Shown here piece after piece: positions 1 to 8,300 of a stretch of 54,817 nucleotides of DNA. The notes beneath the pieces were generated by a model that was given only the letters and a program-made list of their open reading frames with translations, did not search any database and was not told the DNA's origin. The first letter of the stretch is position 1. Each line of letters opens with the position of its first letter. The stretch is from an uncultured Eubacteriales bacterium (lineage in GTDB: Bacteria; Bacillota; Clostridia; Oscillospirales; Oscillospiraceae). The stretch covers positions 1-54,817 of the forward strand of contig URHT01000008.1 of assembly GCA_900547745.1 (NCBI GenBank). Reading direction: 5' to 3'. Made by a program: the position numbers and the translations under genes.

Positions 1-52
1 TAACTGCCTTCGTGTAGGTGGAGCCCACATCGCAGCCGCCGTAATATTTCAT
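1..52 (-). CDS. 2-hydroxyacyl-CoA dehydratase activase (BadF/HgdC ATPase family), 5' end only
   Basis: Only the first 17 codons lie in the window; the gene runs off the left edge. The N-terminus reads MKYYGGCDVGSTYTKAV, and DVGSTxTK is the phosphate-1 loop of the ASKHA-fold ATPases that activate 2-hydroxyacyl-CoA dehydratases. In this family a homodimer with a [4Fe-4S] cluster uses ATP to inject one electron into the dehydratase. A purine-rich ribosome site (GAGGGAGAGAG) lies upstream. It is the last visible gene of a minus-strand run with two dehydratase subunits, which supports the call. The cluster cysteines cannot be checked because they lie outside the window. Confidence 0.8.
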   Translation of the reverse strand, partial: MKYYGGCDVGSTYTKAV

Positions 53-73
53 GGTTTTCTCTCTCCCTCGCAA

Positions 74-289
74 TTATTTGTTGTACTCGTAATGGGGCTT
101 GTCCATATCGTACTTCTTCTTCAGCGGATCGCGGCGCTCCATGCGGTCGTAATGGCGGCACAGGAACGGCTCCACGCCGTAGAACAGGGCCTTGCCGTCC
201 AGATCGAAGAAGAACACAGCGAACAGCGCGGCGTATACGCCTATTCCGATGAGGATGATCTTTTTCAGTATTTTCAGCACCTTGCGCAT
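74..289 (-). CDS. Small membrane protein in dehydratase operon, unknown function
   Basis: A 71-residue protein I do not recognise. It has a basic start (MRKVLKILKK), one hydrophobic segment at about residues 10-28, and a charged tail rich in Asp, Lys, Arg and Tyr, so it is probably a single-pass membrane protein with the tail outside if the positive-inside rule holds. A good AGGAGG site precedes the ATG. It sits between the large dehydratase subunit (16 bp gap) and the activase, in the same direction, so it is probably co-transcribed. Such a protein is not part of the textbook HgdCAB set; it could tether the enzyme to the membrane, but this is only a guess from position. Confidence 0.7.
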   Translation of the reverse strand: MRKVLKILKKIILIGIGVYAALFAVFFFDLDGKALFYGVEPFLCRHYDRMERRDPLKKKYDMDKPHYEYNK

Positions 290-305
290 TTTTTCGCTCC
301 TCCTT

Positions 306-1952
306 TTACCAGCTCATGGAATCGTCGAACTCCAGCAGAGACGGATCCAGCGGCTCCTCATGCATAACGGTGGTCATGTAGTCGTTGATGATGCTGCGGA
401 TCTCCGCGCGGGAGACGTTGCGCTTGTCGGGCAGCGCGTGGGGCATCCAGATGGCGTGGATGTTCCGTGCGCGGAACTCGTCCTCGAACAGGCCGTGGAC
501 GCCCTGCATGCCCTTGCACAGCAGCTGGTCGTACATCATGACCATGTCGCAGTGGAACCGCTCCATATTCTCCCACAGCTCGAAGATATGGTGCATGCCG
601 CCCACGGCCATTCGCCGCATGGGCGCCCACTCGTGGTAGCGCGCCATGTCCTCCAGCGTGTTCTCGTAATTGTCGGTGCGCAGGGTCATGTCGAACATCA
701 GGGAGTCCATGTTCATGATGGTGTTCAGGCCCCAGCAGTTATACGCCCATGTACACCAGTTGGAGTAGTACAGCGGCGCGCAGCTCCACGCGATGACGCG
801 GTGACGGGTCAGGGGGAAGTTGTTGATGCGCTGCTCCACGCACTTCTCCATGATCTTGCGCACCTTCTTGTCCGTCTCGTGCCAGATGGGCAGGTCGCCG
901 TACTGCGCCTGATAGATGCGGTACAGCGCTTGGGACACGCCGTTGATGGGATAATAGTTGGTGTTGGCCGCCACGTCCCACTTTTCCCACTCGAAGCGCT
1001 GCAGCTCGTTCTGGCTCTCCAGCTTTCTGCACAGCTGCCGGTAGTCGAAGGGCACGCCGGTCTGCTCCTCGATGAATCTCCACGCCTCCTCGATCTCCTT
1101 CATGCAGTGCTTCTGCACCAGCGGATCGTCGAACTGCATGGGCTGGGGCATGGCGAACAGCGGCTTGTCGATGAGCCAGTCCTGAATGATGGACGTGGCC
1201 ACGGAGCCATCACAGGCCTCGTTGGACGTGATGACCGCCTTGTAGTAATCGGGCACATCGTCCAGCACGAACAGGCCGGCCTCCGCCTGACACATGGGGC
1301 AGGGATCGCCAGGCAGGCCCAGAGACTGCACCGCGTCGATGTAGTTGAGTACCGTGTGGTTGTTGACGTGGCAGGTGACGAAGTAGGGGATCATCTGGAG
1401 GGGGACATTCTCCACCTCCTTGCTGAACGGGTAGAAGATACCGCCCCACACCGTCTCATCGTGGGCGATGGTCTTGTCGTGCCGCGCCTGCACCTTCTTG
1501 CTGCCCTTGTTGGCGTTCAGGTCGTTGCGGAACATCTGCATGAACTGGAAAATGGTGGCGTTGGTCATAGCCCGGTAGTGCTGGGGGCAGGCCCTCAGCG
1601 CCTCGCCCCGGAGGCCCTCCATGCCGCGGTCGAACCAGTGCAGCACCGGCAGATAGGTCTGCCCCATCCAGCGATAGCGCCAGCAGCCCTTGGCAAACGT
1701 CCAGATGCCGCCATAGCGCATGACATCGTACACCAGCATGGCGTAGTTGTACATCCACACCTTATGGAAGTAGTAGAACGTATCCTTCACGCCGCGCCAC
1801 TCGCGGTGCTTGTAAAGGCCGGTCTTGTCGCAGTACAGGTCGCCCAGACGGCGCTCGCCGTGGGGCTTGCCGTACCAGAAATCTCTGGCCAGCTTCTTAT
1901 AGTCCGTGGTCTTCAGCTTTTCCGCCACGCTCTTGAAGTTGATCCTCTTCAT
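306..1952 (-). CDS. 2-hydroxyacyl-CoA dehydratase family protein, large subunit
   Basis: A 548-residue protein related to the HgdA/HgdB and benzoyl-CoA reductase BcrB/BcrC family, whose subunits bind [4Fe-4S] clusters and remove water from 2-hydroxyacyl-CoA (or reduce aromatic thioesters) after one-electron activation. Cysteines that could serve clusters include C218 and C221 (a CPMC pair), C247, and C391/C400/C406 in a Trp/Cys-rich stretch. It is longer than most family members (about 380-480). The ATG overlaps the stop of the upstream subunit by four bases (ATGA), and an AGGAGG site precedes it, so the two are translationally coupled. No CoA-transferase or acyl-CoA dehydrogenase is visible here, so the substrate cannot be named. 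Confidence 0.8.
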   Translation of the reverse strand: MKRINFKSVAEKLKTTDYKKLARDFWYGKPHGERRLGDLYCDKTGLYKHREWRGVKDTFYYFHKVWMYNYAMLVYDVMRYGGIWTFAKGCWRYRWMGQTYLPVLHWFDRGMEGLRGEALRACPQHYRAMTNATIFQFMQMFRNDLNANKGSKKVQARHDKTIAHDETVWGGIFYPFSKEVENVPLQMIPYFVTCHVNNHTVLNYIDAVQSLGLPGDPCPMCQAEAGLFVLDDVPDYYKAVITSNEACDGSVATSIIQDWLIDKPLFAMPQPMQFDDPLVQKHCMKEIEEAWRFIEEQTGVPFDYRQLCRKLESQNELQRFEWEKWDVAANTNYYPINGVSQALYRIYQAQYGDLPIWHETDKKVRKIMEKCVEQRINNFPLTRHRVIAWSCAPLYYSNWCTWAYNCWGLNTIMNMDSLMFDMTLRTDNYENTLEDMARYHEWAPMRRMAVGGMHHIFELWENMERFHCDMVMMYDQLLCKGMQGVHGLFEDEFRARNIHAIWMPHALPDKRNVSRAEIRSIINDYMTTVMHEEPLDPSLLEFDDSMSW

Positions 1953-3145
1953 CTCTTAACGCCCTCCTGGATCTTCTTGATCTCCACGCTCTCGATGAAC
2001 GCCTGGAACCGGGTACGCAGCTGGCCGCTGGCGGAGTTGATGTACTCCTTCTCGATGGAACAGACGGGGAACCCGAAGTCGCGCTGGAGCACGATGGTGT
2101 CGATGACGCGCTCATAGCTCCAGTATTCGCAGAACTTGTTGGACGCCACGATGATGCCGTCGGCCTTGTACTCCTTGGCCAAATCGGCGATGTACTGCTT
2201 GCGGCGGCGCATCTCGTTCTGCTCCATGAAACGGGTACACTGGCTGGTCAGCAGATAGTGCCGGGCGATGGCCCGCAGGGGCGTCTCCCCCTCCCTGATC
2301 TCGATAGGCTGGCGGGACTCCATGGCGCCGTAGCAGTAACGGTCGGCCACCACCAGCGCGCCGCAGCTTTCGATAAGCTTGGTGAAGTCCGGGTCGTCGT
2401 TCTCGCTGCCGGCCAGCAGCACCTTGCAGCGGTACTGGGGCTTGGCGTCAGGCTCGCGGGTCTTCAGCTCCTCCAGCGTATCGCGCAGCTTGTCGATGAT
2501 GAGATACTTGGGACAGGATGTCGTCACCAGATTGATGACGTGGAACTCGTAGCCGGTGATGGTGGGCTGCTCCAGCTTGCGGTATGCCCCGATGGCCTGC
2601 ACGATGCGGCACAGCTCGTTGTGCTCCTCGATGGTCTTGCGCAGCGCCTCGTCGGAGGTATCCACGCCGTAGTTGTCCCGGAGAAAGTCCAGCACGTGGG
2701 CCTGCAGCTGCCCCTCATAGTGGTCGATGCTGTTGACGGTCTTCTTGAACGGCACGTCCGCGAACTCGCACTTGAACCGTTCGTTGTTGATGATGCCGGG
2801 CATCCGCTGCAGATGCTCCTGGAACCGGCAGGTCACGGTACACGTCTCCGTGGCCAGCTGGGCGTCCAGAAAGTTGAAGCCGCCCTCCAGCGCCCGCTCC
2901 AGCAGACTGCGGCCGTAGTGACAGGTGCGGGCGGACATGTAGTACGTCGCCATGTCCGGCGAGGTGCAGCGGGGCGCACGGAGCCGCACGGAGAAGCAGC
3001 CCGGCAGATCCAGCAGCACCTCCGGCATGAAGTAGCAGGTGTAGCCCAGCGCCAGCCTGCCGTCGTCGCGGCCCTGCTTGACAAGGTCGTTGTTTGCCTC
3101 CTGCAGCAGGTTCTCAAAGTAGATCAGGTGTTTCAGATCCCTCAT
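1949..3145 (-). CDS. 2-hydroxyacyl-CoA dehydratase family protein, small subunit
   Basis: A 398-residue HgdB-like protein, near the usual length of the family. The C-terminal half carries typical family features: a GSENDDPDF stretch at about 245, the GALVVADRYCYGA segment, ASNKFCEYW around 335 and a closing QLRTRFQAFIE helix. N-terminal cysteines at about 37, 50, 60, 75, 102 and 106 may include cluster ligands. It is the first gene of the operon, with an AGGAGG site nine bases before the ATG and a consensus promoter at 3194-3222. Together with the large subunit and activase it would form an ATP-dependent radical dehydratase; the actual acyl-CoA is unknown. Confidence 0.82.
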   Translation of the reverse strand: MRDLKHLIYFENLLQEANNDLVKQGRDDGRLALGYTCYFMPEVLLDLPGCFSVRLRAPRCTSPDMATYYMSARTCHYGRSLLERALEGGFNFLDAQLATETCTVTCRFQEHLQRMPGIINNERFKCEFADVPFKKTVNSIDHYEGQLQAHVLDFLRDNYGVDTSDEALRKTIEEHNELCRIVQAIGAYRKLEQPTITGYEFHVINLVTTSCPKYLIIDKLRDTLEELKTREPDAKPQYRCKVLLAGSENDDPDFTKLIESCGALVVADRYCYGAMESRQPIEIREGETPLRAIARHYLLTSQCTRFMEQNEMRRRKQYIADLAKEYKADGIIVASNKFCEYWSYERVIDTIVLQRDFGFPVCSIEKEYINSASGQLRTRFQAFIESVEIKKIQEGVKR

Positions 3146-3193
3146 TTCTCATCCTCCTAAAAATCAACGGAAAATGCGCACGTCTCTTGAAAA

Positions 3194-3222
3194 ATTATAC
3201 ATAATTGCGCTTTTTTTGTCAA
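3194..3222 (-). promoter_or_regulatory. Consensus sigma-70 type promoter of the dehydratase operon
   Basis: On the minus strand the -35 is TTGACA (3217-3222) and the -10 is TATAAT (3194-3199), with exactly 17 bases between. Both hexamers are perfect, which suggests strong expression unless a repressor acts. The predicted start lies about 40 bases before the first dehydratase ATG. Confidence 0.85.
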
Positions 3223-3299
3223 TCAATTTGTTCAATTTGCATAGATATTGGACATTTTCCTGCTATCTGTCCGTTAAATCTGCAAAAGCCGGAAGTGAA

Positions 3300-3328
3300 T
3301 TGACTTCTCCTCTGCCCCGTGGTAAGAT
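3300..3328 (+). promoter_or_regulatory. Promoter of the His-rich peptide/CooT operon
   Basis: TTGACT (3300-3305) and TAAGAT (3323-3328) are separated by 17 bases, about 30 bases before the ATG at 3358. Confidence 0.7.
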
Positions 3329-3357
3329 AAGGCCAGCTTTGAACAGGAGGTGCGCCT

Positions 3358-3621
3358 ATGTGCCAGCACGAACACGACCACGACCACGGCCATTGCCACG
3401 ACCACGAACACCCTCACACCCACGATGCCCACTCGCCGGAGGAGACACTGGCGCTGCTGACATATATGCTGGGCCACAATCGCCATCACGCCGAGGAGCT
3501 GCATGAGCTGGCCCACAGCGTGGACGGCGAGGCGCAGCAGCTGCTCCACGACGCCGTGGTGGACTTCACGCTGGGCAATGAGAAGCTGGAGGAGGCCCTC
3601 CGCATCCTGAAGGGGGAATGA
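3358..3621 (+). CDS. His-rich metal-binding small protein
   Basis: An 87-residue protein whose first 25 residues hold 11 histidines (alternating with Asp, Glu and Gly) plus cysteines at 2 and 13, a pattern typical of nickel, zinc or cobalt storage and chaperone tails such as those of HypB, SlyD or CooJ. The rest (about 28-87) is helical and hydrophilic with more His (HNRHHAEELHEL). An AGGAGG site sits 7 bases before the ATG. It overlaps the CooT-like gene, so the pair is probably one metal-handling unit, with nickel the best guess. The metal is inferred from the partner, not seen directly. Confidence 0.8.
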   Translation: MCQHEHDHDHGHCHDHEHPHTHDAHSPEETLALLTYMLGHNRHHAEELHELAHSVDGEAQQLLHDAVVDFTLGNEKLEEALRILKGE

Positions 3622-3623
3622 GC

Positions 3624-3803
3624 ATGTGCCTGTCCACCGTCTATAATACCGCGCAGCAGGTGCTGTGCAAAAACGTGGCCGCCGTCACGGAGAAGGACGG
3701 CCAACTGATCTTCACGGATATCATGGGCATCCCCACCGCCGTCACCGGCAGCATCCAGAGGATTGACCTGATGGAGAGCGTCATCATCGTCCGCCAGTCC
3801 TGA
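3624..3803 (+). CDS. CooT family nickel-binding protein
   Basis: A 59-residue protein starting MCLSTVY, the hallmark of the CooT family: small dimeric proteins whose Cys2 binds Ni(II) in carbon monoxide dehydrogenase maturation. I chose the ATG at 3624 rather than the one at 3618 because the AGGGGG site is then 7 bases away and because Cys2 must follow Met directly for nickel binding. The upstream His-rich gene ends at 3621, so the genes nearly touch. No CO dehydrogenase or hydrogenase is in the window; many anaerobes carry stray CooT paralogs, so the client enzyme is unknown. Confidence 0.8.
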   Translation: MCLSTVYNTAQQVLCKNVAAVTEKDGQLIFTDIMGIPTAVTGSIQRIDLMESVIIVRQS

Positions 3804-3807
3804 ATTG

Positions 3808-3848
3808 CACAAAAAGAGAGACGGCCTTTCGCCGTCTCTCTTTTTGTG
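3808..3848. terminator. Bidirectional intrinsic terminator
   Basis: An 18-base inverted repeat (CACAAAAAGAGAGACGGC and its complement) with T runs on both sides lies between the convergent cooT-like gene and guaD, and can end both transcripts. Confidence 0.9.
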
Positions 3849-3853
3849 AGCTT

Positions 3854-5119
3854 TTACCGCCGCACCACCTCGCGGCCATCCGACCACACGGACACGATGT
3901 TGTGCCGATGGGTCATGTAGACGGCCCTCTCGAACCGCTCCCGCACCGACAACGGATGGCTGGCCTCCGGGAAGTCGCCGTCGTCAATGACCACCGCGTG
4001 GAGCCTGTCCCCTGCCGCAAAGCCGTCTCCGGCGCCGAAATACCTGTGTCCCGCGGTGGTGCCCAGATAGTACCCCTCCGGCACCGTCAGGAAGTCCGGG
4101 TGCCACCCGTCCGTGACCCGCCGTGCCTTGGAGGTGCGGATGGTCATGGTGATGACCTTGTACATGGGCAGCTGCGCGCCACCGGCGATGTCGCTGCCCA
4201 GCGTGACCCACAGCCCCTCGTTGACCATCTGCCGCACGGGACACAGGCCTGAGCAGATGTTCACGTTGCTGTCGGCGCAGTGGGCCACCACCACGCCGGC
4301 GTCCCGGATGGCCCTGCGCTCCCGCGCATCGGAGTGGACGCAGTGGGCCATCACCGTATGATCCTTCCACAGGCCGTACTTGTCGTATGTCTCCCAGTAC
4401 TGCTTGCAGTCCGGGTGCAGCTCCCGCACCCACTCGATCTCGCGGGTGTTCTCCGACAGATGAGACTGGACGTACAGCCCCCGCTCCTGCGCCAGCCGTC
4501 CCAGCGCCGTCATCAGCTCGTCGGTGCAGCTGGGGGTGAAGCGGGGCGTCAGGATGGGCTTGACATGCTCAAAATGGCAGCCGTCCAGCCACCGCACCGT
4601 CTCCCGTATGGACTCCTCCGTCGTCTCCTGCAGGACGCCGGGCAGGCCGTTGCGATCCATGTTCACCTTGCCCACATAGCCGGTGACGCCGGCCCGCTCC
4701 AGCTCGTCCATCAGGATCCATGTGGCCTCCGTGTGGAGCGAGGAGAACATGCACACCCGCGTGGTGCCGCTGGTGATGAGGTCGGTGGCCAGCCGCCGGT
4801 ACACCCGGCGGGCGTAGTCCGTGTCGGCGAACCGGGCCTCCGTGGGGAACGTGTAGGTGTTCAGCCAGTCCAGCAGCTGCAGATCCATGCCCATACCCAG
4901 CATGGGATACTGGGGCGCGTGGAGGTGCATGTCGGCAAAGGACTGCATCAGCAGCCGGTCGCCGTAGTCCCGCAGCTCCGCCTGCGCCAGCTCCTCCGGC
5001 AGCACCGGGTAGATGCCCCGGATCACGCCATCCTCCAGCACCATGTAGCCCCGCTCCAGAATGGACAGCTCCCCCATTTTCGGCGCGTGGACGATATTGC
5101 CCCGTAATACCTGTGTCAT
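3854..5119 (-). CDS. guaD: Guanine deaminase
   Basis: A 421-residue amidohydrolase that hydrolyses guanine to xanthine and ammonia. Visible motifs follow guanine deaminases: the zinc site FADMHLHAPQ at about 61-70, TPRFTPSC near 190, SHLSEN near 218, MAHCVHS near 256 and the catalytic GSDIAGG near 308. Length is normal. A GGGAGG site precedes the ATG at 5119. A purine riboswitch with a terminator lies in the leader, so purine level very likely controls it. Xanthine made here could be used by xpt (13.7 kb) or degraded for nitrogen. A related chlorohydrolase/deaminase is the main alternative, but the PRFTPSC and AGG motifs favour GuaD. Confidence 0.9.
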   Translation of the reverse strand: MTQVLRGNIVHAPKMGELSILERGYMVLEDGVIRGIYPVLPEELAQAELRDYGDRLLMQSFADMHLHAPQYPMLGMGMDLQLLDWLNTYTFPTEARFADTDYARRVYRRLATDLITSGTTRVCMFSSLHTEATWILMDELERAGVTGYVGKVNMDRNGLPGVLQETTEESIRETVRWLDGCHFEHVKPILTPRFTPSCTDELMTALGRLAQERGLYVQSHLSENTREIEWVRELHPDCKQYWETYDKYGLWKDHTVMAHCVHSDARERRAIRDAGVVVAHCADSNVNICSGLCPVRQMVNEGLWVTLGSDIAGGAQLPMYKVITMTIRTSKARRVTDGWHPDFLTVPEGYYLGTTAGHRYFGAGDGFAAGDRLHAVVIDDGDFPEASHPLSVRERFERAVYMTHRHNIVSVWSDGREVVRR

Positions 5120-5138
5120 GCGTCATGCCTCCCGTGCA

Positions 5139-5173
5139 AAAATAAAAGGCGTTCTGACCGCTGTCAGAACACC
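5139..5173 (-). terminator. Intrinsic terminator of the guaD leader (riboswitch expression platform)
   Basis: On the minus strand GTTCTGAC-AGCG-GTCAGAAC (5151-5170) is followed by GCCTTTTATTTTT. The stem can be extended by three more pairs (one G-U) using two G residues of the 3' strand of aptamer helix P1, so terminator and aptamer compete for a few bases. Confidence 0.8.
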
Positions 5174-5236
5174 CATAGTAGCGCCGTCGGCGGCGCCGTA
5201 GAAACGTCCCGCACCGTTACCGCGGGACTATATGAG
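5170..5236 (-). promoter_or_regulatory. Purine (guanine-type) riboswitch aptamer upstream of guaD
   Basis: The 67-base element has the same length as the B. subtilis xpt aptamer as I remember it, and the same architecture. P1 is CTCATA with TATGGG; P2 is CCCGCG with a GCGGG arm; junction J2/3 holds the invariant GTTTCTAC; P3 is GCGCC with GGCGC; J3/1 ends in AC before TATGGG. The last C corresponds to C74, which selects guanine/hypoxanthine rather than adenine. The loops GTAACGG and GCCGAC can form the two G-C pairs that lock L2 to L3. Loop sequences differ from the common GATATGG form. Confidence 0.88.
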
Positions 5237-5251
5237 CCATATTCTGTGACA

Positions 5252-5280
5252 ATTGTAGCAGTTTTCTCCCCATTTTGCAA
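5252..5280 (-). promoter_or_regulatory. Promoter of guaD riboswitch transcript
   Basis: TTGCAA (5275-5280) and TACAAT (5252-5257), spacing 17, on the minus strand. The predicted start is a few bases ahead of the aptamer, as expected for a riboswitch leader. Confidence 0.75.
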
Positions 5281-5343
5281 GCCAAAACTTTGAGAGCAGG
5301 CCGCGTCCCGCACAACAGACGTTTCCGGCAAGGCTCCCACACA

Positions 5344-5380
5344 AACAGCTATCCCCCGGCTTCGCCGGGGGATAGCTGTT
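5344..5380. terminator. Strong hairpin after the LRR protein gene
   Basis: A 17-base perfect inverted repeat (AACAGCTATCCCCCGGC with a 3-base loop) lies 10 bases past the end of the LRR gene. The T run is short, so it may act as a terminator or RNA stabiliser. Its core CCCCCGGC-GAA-GCCGGGGG recurs at 54795-54813. Confidence 0.7.
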
Positions 5381-5389
5381 ATACGGTGT

Positions 5390-8300
5390 TTACTTGCCGG
5401 GTCTTGCGGAGACGATGTTGCTGAAGTCGCTGACCGCTGTGCCCTTCACCGCCACGATCCTGTAGTAGTACGTCGTACCCGCTTTCGCGCCGGTGTTGAC
5501 GTAGCTGGTCGCGGTGGTGGTATTGATCTTGCTGTACCCGCTGTTCTGCTGGGTGGAGCGGTACACCTGATACTCGGTAGCACCCGGAACAGCCTTCCAT
5601 GTCAGCTGAGGCTTGCCGCTGACGGAGGAATAGCCCACCGCCAGCACGGGGGCGACCTTGCCCTCGACAACCGCGCTGAAGCCCATGGATTTACCGGAGG
5701 CGTTGAGGGCCTCCACCTTGTAGTAGTAGGTGGTGCCCAGCGCCGCGCCGACATTGGTGTAGGTCAGAGCCTTGGTGGTGTTGATAACGCTGTACGCGCC
5801 GTTCTTGGCCGTGGCGCGGTAGACCTTGTAGGACGCCGCGCCGCTGACCGCTTTCCACGTCAGCTGGGGCTTGCCGCTGGTGGAAGAATGGCCCAGCGTC
5901 AGCGTTGTCACCGTGGCCCGTCCGCTGACGATGTTGCTGTACGCGCTCTCGCCCGCGCTGTTGACGGCCTTGACCTTGTAGTAGTAGGTCGTACCGGCCT
6001 TCGCGCCGGTGTTGGTGTAGGACGTAGCCGTCACCGTGCCCAGCAGGCTGTACGTCCCGTTCTGGCTGGTGGCGCGGTACACCTTGTAGGAGGTCGCACT
6101 GGACACGGCGTTCCACGTCAGCATGGGCTTACCGCTGGACGCGGAATGGCCGATCTTCACCACCGGCGCGGACAGCTTGGGCGCCACAGATTTGCTCTGC
6201 CCGCTGACAATGTTGCTGTACGGGCTCAGCCCGGCGTCGTTGCAGGCTTTTACGCGATAGTAGTACGTTGTGCCCGCCTTGGCCCCCGTGTTGGTATAGC
6301 TGGTGGCCGTGGTGGTGCCCAGCAGGCTGTACCCGGAGCCTCTGGATGTGGAACGGTAGATGCGGTAGGACGTTGCGCCCTCCACCGCGTTCCACGTCAG
6401 CATGGGTTTGCCGCTGGACGCAGAGTTGCCGATCTTGACAGTAGGCGCAGCGGGAACCTCAGCAAGAGCCGCACAATGGAGCGTAGCATTCGTCAAGTCC
6501 GCGTTGCCATCTTCGATAGCAATTTTCGTCCAGTCCTCTGCTGCGCCATCGTAATAGATATCAGTGAGGCTGGCACAAATATAAAAGGCCGAATCACCGA
6601 TGTAAGTTATGCTCTTTGGAATCTTCACATCCTTCAAACTGGTGCAATGAGCAAACGTCATATCATCAATGATAGTCATCCGATCTGGAATGGTTATAGA
6701 CGTCAAACTGGAACAACCATCAAACGCCGACTTGCCAATACTGTTCACGTTATCTGGGATAGTCACAGACTTCAGATCCATGCAATTATAGAATGCGGCT
6801 TCACCGATATCTGTCACGCTATTCGGTATGGTTACAGATATCAGGTTCCAGCAGTTCTTGAAGATGCCAGCGCCTATACTAGTCACATTGTCCGGAATTG
6901 TCACGTTCTTCAGGCTGGCGCAGCCGGAAAACGCATAGTCGCCAATTTCGGTCGCACTGCCCGGAATTGTCACACTTGTCAGGCTATTGCATCCCTCGAA
7001 TATGCCGTCGGGAACGATGGTCACGCTGTCCGGAATTGTCACACTTTTCAGACTGGTACAACCACCAAATGCCCAACCGCCAATGCTTATCACACTGTTT
7101 GGAATGGTCACACTTGTCAGGCTTGTACAACCACCAAATGCCCCACCGCCAATGCTTGTCACACTGTTCGGAATCGTCACACTTGTCAGGCTGGTGCAAC
7201 CACCAAATGCACTACCACCAATGCTTGTCACACTGTCCGGAATCGTCACACTCGTCAGGCCACTGCTGCCGAATGCACTATCACCTATGCTGGTCACGCT
7301 GGTCGGTATCCTCACACTTGTCAGCAACGAGCAATACTCGAATGCAGAGTTGCCGATCGTGTGTACGCTATCCGGAATTGTCACACTGGTCAGCGACGAG
7401 CAGCTCGCGAACGCATTCCAGCCGATGCTGGTCACACTATTCGGAATCGTCACACTGCTCAGGCTGTCGCAGCTGTAGAATGCCGAATGGCCGAGATACA
7501 CCACGCTGTTCGGAATTATCACACCTGTCAGACTGTCACAGCCGCGAAATGCCCAATCACCGATGCTTATCACACTGTTTGGAATCGTCACACTTGTCAG
7601 GCTTGTACAACCACCAAATGCACCACCCCCTATGCTTGTCACACTGTCCGGAATGGTCACACTGGCCAGTTCGCGGCAGTTCCGGAACGTCTCGTCCTCA
7701 ATGCTGGTCACACTGCCGGGAATCGTCACGCTGGTCAGCGCCTCGCAGGAGCCAAACGCCCACTCACCGATGGTTGTCACGCTGTCAGGAATCGTCACGC
7801 CGGTCAGTGCATCGCAGCAGTAGAATGCATCGCTACCGATGCTGGTCACACTATTGGGGATCGTCACGCTGGTCAAGTTTTCGCACCAACAGAAGGCATA
7901 GCTTCCAATGCTGGTCACACCGTCCTCAATGACGGCTTTCTTCACCTGTGAACCGACATCATACCACGGTGCGTTCCATTCATAGTCCGCCATCTTCCCC
8001 TTGCCGCTGATGGTCAGCGTACCGTCGCTGGTCAGTTTCCACGTCACGTTGGCGCCATTGGCGCCGCAGTTGCCGCTGCCGATCACGTCCCCGGTCGTGC
8101 CGCCGCCCGAATCGGTGCCGCCGGATGTTACCGCTAAAGATGCATTTGGCCGCCAAACAGTTTCTACTGTAGGAAATTGTTTTTGCTTCTGTGCAACTGT
8201 CAAGTCCCATCTGACGTTGCAGTAGCCTCTGCTGCTATGCCCCCAGTTGCATTCGATGACTTTCGCGCTTGACCCGCTTCCCGCATATACGACCATGGAG

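Noticed and set aside
5888..7951. Long open frames on the plus strand opposite the LRR protein (up to about 690 codons).
   Set aside because: They mirror the repeats of the real gene, have no ribosome sites, and read as Cys/His/Arg-rich low-complexity protein; GC-rich third positions keep the opposite strand open.
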